Assembly: GCA_910583895.1 (NCBI GenBank)
Contig: CAJTYJ010000012.1
Span: forward strand, 19,772 to 83,771
Reading direction: 5' to 3'
Length of the DNA: 64,000 nt
DNA from: an uncultured Lachnospiraceae bacterium
GTDB lineage: Bacteria > Bacillota > Clostridia > Lachnospirales > Lachnospiraceae
The notes beneath the pieces were generated by a model. The model worked only from the letters and a program-made list of their open reading frames with translations, was not told where the DNA came from and made no database searches. Positions 1-8,864 of this stretch are shown here, piece after piece (the stretch's first letter is position 1; each line of letters opens with the position of its first letter). A program made the translations under genes and the position numbers.

Positions 1-714
1 CGGATGACAAAGAACCGTGCCTCTGGCCGAAGAGAGCGTCTGGCCCTTGTGGGGGCAGTCCGCTGGGGGGAGGCTTTGTTCGATCCGGTGGAGCAGAGGT
101 TTTCCTGGTGTCTTTATGACCGGCAGGAAAGGCCGCTGTTTCTTTCACTGAAATATAAAAAAGAGGAGCGGCTGACCATCCAGCTTCTGGAACGCTTAGA
201 GCAAAGGTTAAAAAAACATCCACGTGAAATAATGGTCTTCTTTGGTGCCTTGTATCTGGACGAAGAGGGAAGGATGTGTCTGTACCCGATTGAGGTTTTT
301 TTGGACGAGGCAGAATGTGCGGCAGAAAAAGCAGATGAAACCGTACAGCAGGTCCATTCAGACAGCAGATCCAAACCTTCCAGAAAGATCCTTTGGAGCA
401 TGAAACAGTATCTGAAGGAAGTGGAAGAACAGATGTCGGATCTGTTTGTCAGCGGTCTGTATTCTGCAGGAGAAGATCAGGAGGAACAGACAGCCAGGCT
501 TTCAGAGGACGGGGAGTGTTTGGGACTTCACGGAGCGGGAAAAGAACTTGCGGATATGAGCCGGTGTCTGGGCGAAAAAAGGCATCGGATGGATTTTTCT
601 TTGACCCCCATTCTGGAAGCGGCCGGACGTCTGGACGTCTATCTGCAGGCATGTCAGGAAAAGTTGTCCTGTGATCTGGCACTCTGCGCCATGAGAGAAG
701 CGCAGGAAACATAA
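1..714 (+). CDS. C-terminal part of a probable SWIM-zinc-finger-associated protein (partial)
   Basis: The reading frame is open at the left edge, so this is probably the C-terminal part of a longer protein; the first ATG is at position 4. No catalytic motif is visible. The last third has a helical pattern (about residues 130-230, with a GLYSAG turn) like the region after the SWIM zinc finger in YehQ-like proteins. Genes for SWIM proteins commonly sit next to DUF4132 genes, and one follows 47 bases downstream, so the assignment rests on context and a weak pattern. It could also be a complete small protein of unknown function. Confidence 0.4.
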   Translation, partial: RMTKNRASGRRERLALVGAVRWGEALFDPVEQRFSWCLYDRQERPLFLSLKYKKEERLTIQLLERLEQRLKKHPREIMVFFGALYLDEEGRMCLYPIEVFLDEAECAAEKADETVQQVHSDSRSKPSRKILWSMKQYLKEVEEQMSDLFVSGLYSAGEDQEEQTARLSEDGECLGLHGAGKELADMSRCLGEKRHRMDFSLTPILEAAGRLDVYLQACQEKLSCDLALCAMREAQET

Positions 715-761
715 AAACAGCGGCAGAGATGCTGTAAAATCATGATGAGGAGAAGCAGAGT

Positions 762-3700
762 ATGAATTTAGGTGAAGAACGTAGTCGGCAGGAGCTTGTG
801 CGTGCGCTGGAGCTTCTGCAGCTGACCCCAAAAAACGATGCATTGTCCAAAATATATCTGGAGTTGGACAGCGCAGAAGATCCGGCGCTGCTTGGCGGGG
901 CAGAGCTGCAGGATTTTTCGGAACTTGGAAAAGAGGCCACAGGCCAGTGCAGAAAATACATCAATCACTGTCTGAAACGCAACCGCCAGGAAGAACTTGG
1001 GCGTTTTGTTCGTTTTACGGCAGCGGTGGGAGGATCCACAGCCTATTATATTCTGGTGAACTATGGCTGGAATTTGCATACATACCAAGAGTATCTAAGC
1101 CCTGCACAGGCGGCAGCCATCAGGGCGGAGGGGATCGTCTGGAATATTTACGGACTCAAAGGGGCCCTGTCCAATCTGGAACAAAAATCGCCTCAGGTTC
1201 TGTGGGAGGCTATGAAACTGTGCAGCAGCAAAAACGACAATGCCAAGGTATTGCTGGCCGCCATGTCTTTGTATTACAGCAAGCCATCTGAAAAGTCCGG
1301 GAACATCATCAGGAAACTGCTTCCGGGTCACAGCGAAGAAAAGGAAATGCAGTTAAGGATCCAGGAGACCGTAGATTTTCTCGAAGACAATCTGGTGAAC
1401 AGCATCCAAAATCTGTTTGATGGGGCAGCACCGCCGGAGGAAGATCTGGAACAGATGAAACGGTTTTTGAGAACCGCTTCGGAAAAAGAGTCCGTTTCCA
1501 AAGAACTTTTTGCCGTAATTCAAAAGACGCGGATATCCGAATATCTGCTGTCCATGCTCTCAGCTGCCGCTTTTCTGGCGCTGGATCATTCTGCCATGTG
1601 CCGGCCTTTTCTTCATCTTGCCATGGCCATGGACTATTGTCAGAAACGGACGGCGGTGCTCTCAATCTGTCTGCAAATCGGTGGTTCTGCGTGGTTTTTT
1701 GCCCATATCAAAGACTTTGAAGAGCAGATGCCCATCCCAAAAGAGGATTATATGGTCTGGTGTCTGAAAAACTGTAAATTTGGCAGTCCGGTCAAGCGCA
1801 TCATCAGGGAACACCCGCAGGTGGTCCGCAATCTGATCACCAAATTGACCTCCGAGGAGTATCAGAGCCTGCTGGCCGTGACTAAGGGGGTGAACCCGAC
1901 TCTTTACCAGGAGCTGAGCAGCTTAGGACAAGGGGAATTCTGTGCAAAGCTTTCGGAAGAGCTGACCAGTCATTATACCAACGGCAGGAAGGAGGCCAGG
2001 CAGTATCTTCAGGGTGAGGCAGAACTTTCGGTACTCTATCCCTTTGTAAAAGACTGGAGAAACAACTATGACTATAACACCAGAAACTGTTCCAAGATCT
2101 ATTCCCTGAAAAAGAACGGTCTGGATCAGCAGCTGTACCGCAGAGCAGTCGTGCTGGAAGGTCTCTGCATGAGAGCCAGATATTTTGTTTCTTACTGGCA
2201 CGGAACATACCAGAAGATTGACCGGGCCACGATCGGGGAGATTTTTCAGGTATTTGAGGCAGAGCATGTGCCAGTCAGCTATCAGCTGGAAGCCTTAAGC
2301 GGTATCTATGACAGCTTTTATGCTGAGAAGGAAAAGAACAGTTTTATCAATGACTGTGTGATGGTAATGCGCCTGAAGAATAAGGAGTGGGGACCGGAAC
2401 TGATCCGTCTGTCGAAAGACGGCAGTGCCATCGTTCGCTTTTTGTGTATCCGGGTTATGGATGAATACGGAGCCGAATATAAAGAAGAGCTTTTATCCTG
2501 TGCGGCAGACAGCGCCAAGCAGGTGCGGGAGATTCTGACGGCTGTCTATGAAAGCCGAAAAGAGTGGGAGCCGGAGATTTTACAGATGCTGGCCTCCAAA
2601 AAGTCCAAGGAGCGGGAGATGGCTGTGCAGGTTCTCGGGCGCTGGGGTGCGAAGCAGTATTCAGAAGTGCTAAAAGAGGCATACGAAAAAGAGAAAAGCA
2701 AAAAGATAAAAGAACTTCTGGCAGACTGTCTTGGTTTTGAGACAAAAGCTGCAGAAGATAAGAATGAAAAGACACAGAAAGATCTGGTAAAAGAAATCTT
2801 AAAAGGCGGCAAAAAAAGAAAGATTTCCTGGATCTATCAGGAAGATAAGCCGCTGCCAGAGGTACACAGAAAAGATGGAACACTTGCGTCAGAGGAGGAC
2901 CTGGCGGCGATCATGGTCTGTTATGCAGATATGTCGATACCAGGGTTTAGCAAAGATGCCGTTCAGATTTCGCAGGAATTAAATCCGGAGGAGCTGGCTT
3001 TCTATATGGAGCAGATTTTCGTCCGTTTTCTGGAAGCCAACGCTGAGGCAAAGAAAAAATGGGTGCTCTATGCGGCTTCCGTCCACGGCGGAGAACGGAT
3101 CATTCCTCTTTTGCACGCGCAGATTCAGGAGTGGCCTAAGGTTTCCAGAGGCGCCATGGCTTCGGAAGCAGTAAAAGCTCTGGCCCTGAATGGAAGTTCT
3201 ACGGCGCTGCTTTTAGTGGATCAGATATCCAGGAAGTTTAAATTCCGTCAGGTCAAGGCCGCCGCATCGGATGCATTGACTTACGCGGCCAGTCAGCTTG
3301 GCATCACAAAGGAGGAATTAGAGGACCGGATTGTGCCGGATCTTGGCTTCGATGAGCGAATGGAGCAGACGGTAGACTACGGTACCAGAAGCTTCCGGGT
3401 GGTCTTAACTTCAACACTGGAACTGGAAGTATACGATGAGAATGGAAAGCGTCTTAAGAATCTGCCGGCGCCGGGCAAAAGAGATGAGCCGGACAAAGCA
3501 GGTGCGGCCAATGCGGCTTTCAAACTGTTGAAAAAACAGCTGAAGACGGTTGTCTCCAATCAGAAACTTCGCATGGAGCAGGCCCTTGGCTTTGCACGGC
3601 TGTGGAAAGTGGAACAATGGGAGACGCTGTTTGTGAAAAATCCGGTCATGCATCAGTTTGCCATCGGCCTGATCTGGGGCTGTTATGAGGATGGGATCTT

Positions 3701-4313
3701 AAAAGACACCTTCCGTTATATGGAAGACGGAAGTTTCAACACGGTGGAGGAAGAGGAGTATCCATTGCCGGAATCCGCCATGATTGGTCTGGTACATCCC
3801 ATCGAGATGGAAGAGGAACAACTGTCTGCATGGAAGGAACAGCTGTCTGACTACGAAGTGATCCAGCCGGTGGAACAGCTGGACCGTCCGGTCTATCGTC
3901 TGACGGAAGAGGAGAAAGATCAGACAGAATTGATTCGTTTTGGAGGAAAACTGCTGAATGGACTTTCTCTGTCCGGCAAGCTTCAGAGTCTGGGCTGGTA
4001 CCGGGGAAGCGTACAGGATGCAGGCGGATATTACACCTTCTACCGGGAGGACCAAAAGATCGGTGTGGAACTGGAATTTTCCGGCAGCTTTGTGGGAGGC
4101 GAGAACGAGGAAGTGACCGTCTACGGCGCACAGTTTTACCAGGCCGGTACCGTGCAGCGGGGCAGCTATGTCTATGATACGATCAAAAAGGAGCATCTGT
4201 ACCGGCTGTCTGAAGTCAGTCCGCGGTATTTCAGTGAGATTGTGCTGCAGCTTACAAAAGCAACCGCTTCCAGCCAGGAGCAGCTTTCCTATCCGGAATG
4301 CAAAGAGCGGTAG
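762..4313 (+). CDS. DUF4132 domain protein with HEAT-like repeats
   Basis: This is a large soluble protein of 1183 residues. A helical-repeat region resembling HEAT repeats lies at about residues 545-660, containing phrases such as VRFLCIRVMDEYG and REMAVQVLGRWG. The C-terminal part (about 860-1080) matches the DUF4132 pattern: a W..LFV.NPVM segment, LIWG, an FRYMEDG strand, an HP motif and a closing QPVEQLDRPVYRL. The related E. coli protein is YehI/MolR, whose biochemical role is unclear. The start follows an AGGAGAAG ribosome site. Upstream is the probable SWIM-family partner and downstream is an unrelated phosphatase. DUF4132 genes often travel with MoxR ATPase and VWA genes, but none is seen downstream. 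Confidence 0.8.
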   Translation: MNLGEERSRQELVRALELLQLTPKNDALSKIYLELDSAEDPALLGGAELQDFSELGKEATGQCRKYINHCLKRNRQEELGRFVRFTAAVGGSTAYYILVNYGWNLHTYQEYLSPAQAAAIRAEGIVWNIYGLKGALSNLEQKSPQVLWEAMKLCSSKNDNAKVLLAAMSLYYSKPSEKSGNIIRKLLPGHSEEKEMQLRIQETVDFLEDNLVNSIQNLFDGAAPPEEDLEQMKRFLRTASEKESVSKELFAVIQKTRISEYLLSMLSAAAFLALDHSAMCRPFLHLAMAMDYCQKRTAVLSICLQIGGSAWFFAHIKDFEEQMPIPKEDYMVWCLKNCKFGSPVKRIIREHPQVVRNLITKLTSEEYQSLLAVTKGVNPTLYQELSSLGQGEFCAKLSEELTSHYTNGRKEARQYLQGEAELSVLYPFVKDWRNNYDYNTRNCSKIYSLKKNGLDQQLYRRAVVLEGLCMRARYFVSYWHGTYQKIDRATIGEIFQVFEAEHVPVSYQLEALSGIYDSFYAEKEKNSFINDCVMVMRLKNKEWGPELIRLSKDGSAIVRFLCIRVMDEYGAEYKEELLSCAADSAKQVREILTAVYESRKEWEPEILQMLASKKSKEREMAVQVLGRWGAKQYSEVLKEAYEKEKSKKIKELLADCLGFETKAAEDKNEKTQKDLVKEILKGGKKRKISWIYQEDKPLPEVHRKDGTLASEEDLAAIMVCYADMSIPGFSKDAVQISQELNPEELAFYMEQIFVRFLEANAEAKKKWVLYAASVHGGERIIPLLHAQIQEWPKVSRGAMASEAVKALALNGSSTALLLVDQISRKFKFRQVKAAASDALTYAASQLGITKEELEDRIVPDLGFDERMEQTVDYGTRSFRVVLTSTLELEVYDENGKRLKNLPAPGKRDEPDKAGAANAAFKLLKKQLKTVVSNQKLRMEQALGFARLWKVEQWETLFVKNPVMHQFAIGLIWGCYEDGILKDTFRYMEDGSFNTVEEEEYPLPESAMIGLVHPIEMEEEQLSAWKEQLSDYEVIQPVEQLDRPVYRLTEEEKDQTELIRFGGKLLNGLSLSGKLQSLGWYRGSVQDAGGYYTFYREDQKIGVELEFSGSFVGGENEEVTVYGAQFYQAGTVQRGSYVYDTIKKEHLYRLSEVSPRYFSEIVLQLTKATASSQEQLSYPECKER

Positions 4314-4383
4314 AGGCTGCCAGTCAGAACGTGGCCGGCAGTTGCTGAAGAGATGGACATGGGTATTGGAACAGGAGGAAACC

Positions 4384-4995
4384 ATGGAAATATATCTGAT
4401 CCGACATGGAGAGACAGACTACAATAAGCAAAGGAGGCTGCAGGGGATAGGAGATATTCCGCTGAATGCCAGAGGAATCGAGCTTGCCAGGCGGACAGCA
4501 GAAGGGCTTTTGGATGTTCCCTTTGACAAAATTTATACAAGCCCTTTGATTCGGGCAAAAAAGACGGCGGAGATTATCAGAGGCAGCCGGGACATCGAGA
4601 TCATTCCAACAGACAGTCTTTTAGAAATCAGCTTTGGAGATTACGAAGGGCTGACGGTCCGGGAAGAGGACTATAATATTCCGGATCCGGAGTTTCGCAA
4701 CTTCTTCGAAGCCCCTCATCTCTATCATACGCCGCCCAATGGGGAGAGCATCGAACAAATGAGAGAACGGACAACTTCCTTTATCCGGCAGGTGATGGAA
4801 GATCCGAAGCAGGAAGGAAAGACGATCCTGATGGCATCCCACGGAGCTGCGATCCGCGGGATCCTTTCCGGCCTGCAGGGACTTCCGGTGTCCCGGTTCT
4901 GGGAAGGAGGCGTGCATAAAAACTGCGCGGTGTCTCTGATCAGAGCAGAGAAGGGGAAGTTTGAGATTGTGTTTGAGAACAGGGTGTATTACTAA
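4384..4995 (+). CDS. Histidine phosphatase family protein (phosphoglycerate mutase-like)
   Basis: This 203-residue cytoplasmic enzyme belongs to the two-histidine phosphatase superfamily. The RHGET motif at residues 7-11 supplies the histidine that is phosphorylated (H8). The second histidine is H153 in ASHGAAIRG, and the LLEISFGDYEG segment carries the usual acid residue. ATG 4384 was chosen over an upstream in-frame start because it follows a strong AGGAGGAAACC ribosome site and begins directly with the family's N-terminal strand. The substrate cannot be read from sequence. Alpha-ribazole phosphatase and general sugar-phosphate phosphatases share this fold. No cobalamin genes are nearby. 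Confidence 0.85.
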   Translation: MEIYLIRHGETDYNKQRRLQGIGDIPLNARGIELARRTAEGLLDVPFDKIYTSPLIRAKKTAEIIRGSRDIEIIPTDSLLEISFGDYEGLTVREEDYNIPDPEFRNFFEAPHLYHTPPNGESIEQMRERTTSFIRQVMEDPKQEGKTILMASHGAAIRGILSGLQGLPVSRFWEGGVHKNCAVSLIRAEKGKFEIVFENRVYY

Positions 4996-5067
4996 AAAGT
5001 GTGAAAAGTGATCCTGCTTAAATAAACCTTCCACAACAAAATTCCAAAAAGAAATGAAAAAATATAG

Positions 5068-5097
5068 TTAGACAGAATCAAAGGAATCCTTTATAAT
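5068..5097 (+). promoter_or_regulatory. Predicted sigma-A promoter of the hybrid sensor kinase gene
   Basis: TTAGAC at 5068-5073 and TATAAT at 5092-5097 are separated by 18 bases, about 40 bases upstream of the start codon at 5139. Confidence 0.5.
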
Positions 5098-5138
5098 GGA
5101 TGTAGCAAACGATATAAAACATTGTAAGGAGTATTCTG

Positions 5139-7676
5139 ATGTTTAGACAAACGAAACAGTTCCTGTTAGCCAGTGCCTGCGGGCTGATCGCTTTATGCAT
5201 TGCTATTTTTCTGTGGATAAGTGTATATATGAGTGAACGAAGCGGCGATGCAATCAGTGAAATCGGCATGATCTATATGTCGGAGATGAGCCGGCAGCTT
5301 CAGGAAAAATTCGATGCGATCATCCATCTGCGCCTTTCCCAGGTGGAAGGCATTGTAAAGAGTGTTTCGCCGGATACCGAAAACTATGATGAGATGACAG
5401 AACGCCTGTCCGAGAATGCAGATCTCCGTGGCTTTACATACCTTGGTTTCTGTTCATCCGACGGGGAGTGGGAGACGATCTTTGGAGAGTCTGTGGAAGC
5501 CTACGACGAAGGCGAATTTCTAAATGTATTAAGAGAAGAAGAAAAAAGCGTAACCAGCGGGACCGACGGGCAGGGAGAGAAGGTGCTTCTTCTGGTGGTC
5601 AATGCAAAGTATCCCATGAAAAACGGGAAAACCAGTGAAGTGCTGGTGGCGGGCCTTCCGATGCAGTATTTAAATGAAGCCCTGGTACTGGATAATGAAA
5701 ATTCGCTGGTGTACAGTCACATCATACATGAGGATGGAAGCTTTGTGATACGGAACGGAGAAGCATACCGGGACAACTATTTTAACCGGATTTTGGAGAT
5801 GTTTTCTGCGTATAACGGCAAAGAGCCGGAACAGTATGCAAAAGAGCTTCAGGAAGCTATGGAGAAGAAGGAGGATTACTCTGTGCTGGCCAAGATTGAC
5901 GGTCTTCACAGGCATCTTTACTGCTCTCCGCTGCCGGATTCTGAGTGGTATCTGATCGCAGTCATGCCTTATGGAACTCTGGATGATGCCATCCATCGTC
6001 TTGGTGTTCAGAGGCAGAATATTATGCTGGGTGCATGCAGTGTGATCCTGGTGGCTATGCTTATGATCTTCCTGCTGTATTACCGGATGTCTCAGCAGCA
6101 GCTGCGGGAGCTGAACAGAGCAGAGCGCGAGGCGGTACATGCCAACAAAGCCAAAAGCGAGTTTCTCTCCAACATGAGTCATGATATCCGGACTCCGATG
6201 AACGGTATTGTGGGCATGACAGCCATTGCCATGGCGAATATCGATGACAAAGAGAGAGTCAAAGACTGTCTTGGCAAGATTACGCTCTCCAGCAAGCATC
6301 TGCTGGGTCTGATCAATGACGTACTGGATATGTCCAAGATTGAAAGCGGAAAACTGACTTTGAATATGAATCAGATTTCCCTGCATGATACCATGGAGAG
6401 TATCGTCAATATCGTAAAACAGCAGATCGAGTCGAGAAAGCAGCATTTTGATATTTTCATTCAGAACATAAAGACGGAGGAAGTGTATTGCGACAGCGTG
6501 CGCCTGAATCAGGTTCTGATCAATCTTCTTTCCAATGCGGTGAAATTCACGCCGGAGGGAGGTGTGATCAATGTCTATCTGGAGCAGAGGGATTCCTCTC
6601 TGGGAGAGAATTATGTGCGCTGTGTGTTCCGGGTGAAAGACAGTGGTATTGGCATGACTCCGGAGTTTCAAAAGACCATCTTTGACACCTTTACAAGGGA
6701 GAGGAACGCAAAGGTGGACCGGACAGAGGGCACCGGCCTTGGGATGGCGATTACAAAATGTATCGTGGATGCCATGGGCGGTACAATCGAACTGCAGAGC
6801 GAGATTGGGAAAGGGACCGAGTTCCGTGTAACACTGGATCTGGAAAAAGCGGTAACAAAGGAAGCAGATATGTTCCTTCCGCCCTGGAGAATGCTGGTGG
6901 TGGACAATAATGAGGACCTCTGCCTGAGTGCGGTTTCTTCTTTAAAAGAGATCGGTATTGATGCAGAGTGGGCGACTGACGGCAAGACGGCTGTAGAACT
7001 GGCTAAAAAGCGTCATGAAGAAAGAGAGAGCTATGAGATCATTCTTCTGGACTGGAAGATGCCGGGAATGGATGGACTGGAGACGGCCAAAGAGATCCGA
7101 AAGCATTTAGGAGAGAACGTTCCAATCCTGATTATCTCTGCTTATGACTGGAGCGAGATTGAGAAGGAAGCGGAACAAGCAGGGATTCATGGTTTCATCG
7201 GCAAGCCCCTGTTCAAATCCAATCTGTATATCGGTCTTAGCCGCTTTATGCTGGATGAGACGAAAAAAGAAGAAAAGGAAGAGAAAAAGACCGTACATTT
7301 TTTCGGAAAGAGAATCCTTCTGGCAGAAGACAATGATCTGAACTGGGAGATTGCAGAGGAGCTTTTGTCCGAAGCCGGATTTGAACTGGAACGGGCAGAG
7401 AACGGCAAAGTCTGTGTGGAAAGATTCCGGCAGTCACCGGAAGGATACTTTGATGTGATTTTGATGGATATTCGGATGCCGGTTATGAGCGGTTATGAAG
7501 CTGCGACAAAGATTCGTCAGCTTCCCCGCCAGGATGCAGAACTGCCGATCATTGCCATGACTGCAGACGCTTTTTCCGAGGACATTGAACACAGCAAAGC
7601 ATGCGGGATGAATGAACATGTGTCAAAGCCCATCGATGTGGACAGGTTGATTCAGATTCTGAAGAAATACTTATAG
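5139..7676 (+). CDS. Membrane hybrid sensor histidine kinase with two receiver domains
   Basis: The protein has 845 residues. A transmembrane helix at about 8-30 and another at about 295-318 enclose an extracytoplasmic sensor of about 260 residues. A HisKA domain follows with the phospho-accepting H348 in SHDIRTPMNG. The ATPase domain carries the N box (NLLSNAVKFT), G1 (DSGIGM) and G2 (GTGLGMAI). Two receiver domains come last, with phospho-acceptor aspartates D638 (LLDWKMPG) and D777 (LMDIRMP). Such tandem-receiver kinases usually act in phosphorelays, but no output regulator or phosphotransfer gene is adjacent. The ligand of the outer domain is unknown. The gene appears monocistronic with its own promoter. 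Confidence 0.9.
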   Translation: MFRQTKQFLLASACGLIALCIAIFLWISVYMSERSGDAISEIGMIYMSEMSRQLQEKFDAIIHLRLSQVEGIVKSVSPDTENYDEMTERLSENADLRGFTYLGFCSSDGEWETIFGESVEAYDEGEFLNVLREEEKSVTSGTDGQGEKVLLLVVNAKYPMKNGKTSEVLVAGLPMQYLNEALVLDNENSLVYSHIIHEDGSFVIRNGEAYRDNYFNRILEMFSAYNGKEPEQYAKELQEAMEKKEDYSVLAKIDGLHRHLYCSPLPDSEWYLIAVMPYGTLDDAIHRLGVQRQNIMLGACSVILVAMLMIFLLYYRMSQQQLRELNRAEREAVHANKAKSEFLSNMSHDIRTPMNGIVGMTAIAMANIDDKERVKDCLGKITLSSKHLLGLINDVLDMSKIESGKLTLNMNQISLHDTMESIVNIVKQQIESRKQHFDIFIQNIKTEEVYCDSVRLNQVLINLLSNAVKFTPEGGVINVYLEQRDSSLGENYVRCVFRVKDSGIGMTPEFQKTIFDTFTRERNAKVDRTEGTGLGMAITKCIVDAMGGTIELQSEIGKGTEFRVTLDLEKAVTKEADMFLPPWRMLVVDNNEDLCLSAVSSLKEIGIDAEWATDGKTAVELAKKRHEERESYEIILLDWKMPGMDGLETAKEIRKHLGENVPILIISAYDWSEIEKEAEQAGIHGFIGKPLFKSNLYIGLSRFMLDETKKEEKEEKKTVHFFGKRILLAEDNDLNWEIAEELLSEAGFELERAENGKVCVERFRQSPEGYFDVILMDIRMPVMSGYEAATKIRQLPRQDAELPIIAMTADAFSEDIEHSKACGMNEHVSKPIDVDRLIQILKKYL

Positions 7677-7705
7677 TTGCAGTTCTTGGAGGGTTTTAGT
7701 ATAAT
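7677..7705 (+). promoter_or_regulatory. Predicted sigma-A promoter of the double-Nudix gene
   Basis: TTGCAG at 7677-7682 and TATAAT at 7700-7705 have an ideal 17-base spacing. The -35 box begins immediately after the stop codon of the kinase gene. Confidence 0.55.
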
Positions 7706-7741
7706 TCAGGTAAAATAGTCAGCCGCAGGAGGGATTACCTG

Positions 7742-8764
7742 ATGTCCATGAAAAATTTAAGTACTCTGTGTTATCTGGAAAAAGACGGAAAATATCTGAT
7801 GCTCCATCGGACCGTGAAAAAAAATGATGTCAATAAAGATAAATGGATCGGTGTCGGAGGGCATTTTGAAGAAGGGGAAAGCCCGGAAGAATGCGTGCTT
7901 CGGGAGGTCAGAGAGGAGACAGGCTATCTTCTGACCTCCTATCAGTACCGGGGGCTGGTTACCTTTGTGTCCGGAGACGGTGTGACAGAGTATATGTCTT
8001 TGTTCACGGCCGATGGGTTTGAAGGAGAGGAGATCTCCTGCGATGAGGGCATACTGGAATGGGTGCCGATTGAAAAAGTATGGGAGCTGAACATCTGGGA
8101 AGGCGATAAGATTTTCTTTCGTCTTCTGGATGCGCAGGTCCCCTTCTTCTCGTTGAAACTGGTGTATGACGGACACGGCGTTCTTACAGAGGCAAGCTTA
8201 AACGGCAGTCCCATGGAACTTTTTGACATTCTGAACGAAGACGGTACCAGGAGCAAAGTGGTGCGGGAGCGGGGAGTGACCCATTGCCAGGGAAGCCTCC
8301 ATCCGACGGTCCATATCTGGATTGTGCGGAAAGGAGAAAACGGGAATTATGATGTGCTGCTGCAGAAAAGAAGTGCAGAAAAGGACTCTTATCCTGGCTG
8401 CTATGATATTTCGTCGGCGGGACATGTGGCAGCAGGGGAAGAAATCATGGAGTCAGCGCTTCGGGAACTGGAAGAAGAGCTAGGATTGCCGGCCGATCCG
8501 GAGGATCTGCAGATGATCGGCATTCACAGGGGCACAAAAGAAGAAATCTTTCACGGAAAACTTTTTAAAGATGACGAGTGGAGTCATGTATACCTGTATC
8601 AAAAGCCGGTAAAAGAAGAAGACCTCCGGCTGCAGGAGTCTGAGGTGGAAGAAGTGCTCTGGATGGAGTATCATGCGTGTCTTCTGGGAATACAAAAGGG
8701 CTCTTTTCCAAACTGTATTTATGAGGATGAATTTCGCATGATCGGACAGGCGCTGGGGCTGTAA
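7742..8764 (+). CDS. Double-Nudix hydrolase (MutT-like plus IPP-isomerase-like Nudix)
   Basis: Two Nudix domains are fused in 340 residues. The first (about 1-140) resembles 8-oxo-dGTP diphosphatases and has a Nudix box starting GGHFEEGESPEECVLREV and ending REETGY. The second (about 165-335) resembles the isopentenyl-diphosphate isomerase/YfcD-like branch, with SAGHVAAGEE and RELEEELG. Both boxes keep the metal-binding glutamates. The ATG at 7742 follows an AGGAGG site. The likely role is removal of damaged or excess nucleoside diphosphate derivatives; the substrate of the second half cannot be predicted. The gene precedes mutS, but a promoter between them suggests separate transcription. 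Confidence 0.85.
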   Translation: MSMKNLSTLCYLEKDGKYLMLHRTVKKNDVNKDKWIGVGGHFEEGESPEECVLREVREETGYLLTSYQYRGLVTFVSGDGVTEYMSLFTADGFEGEEISCDEGILEWVPIEKVWELNIWEGDKIFFRLLDAQVPFFSLKLVYDGHGVLTEASLNGSPMELFDILNEDGTRSKVVRERGVTHCQGSLHPTVHIWIVRKGENGNYDVLLQKRSAEKDSYPGCYDISSAGHVAAGEEIMESALRELEEELGLPADPEDLQMIGIHRGTKEEIFHGKLFKDDEWSHVYLYQKPVKEEDLRLQESEVEEVLWMEYHACLLGIQKGSFPNCIYEDEFRMIGQALGL

Positions 8765-8791
8765 ATGCGGCCGGGCAGCGCCAGCCGCCGA

Positions 8792-8820
8792 TTGCTTTCC
8801 CGGAAAGATTGGGCTATAAT
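8792..8820 (+). promoter_or_regulatory. Predicted sigma-A promoter of the mutS-mutL-miaA operon
   Basis: TTGCTT at 8792-8797 and TATAAT at 8815-8820 are 17 bases apart, 45 bases before the mutS start. Confidence 0.55.
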
Positions 8821-8864
8821 GGGCGTTGACAAAAAAGAAAGAATTTGGCAAAGTGAGGTAGATT

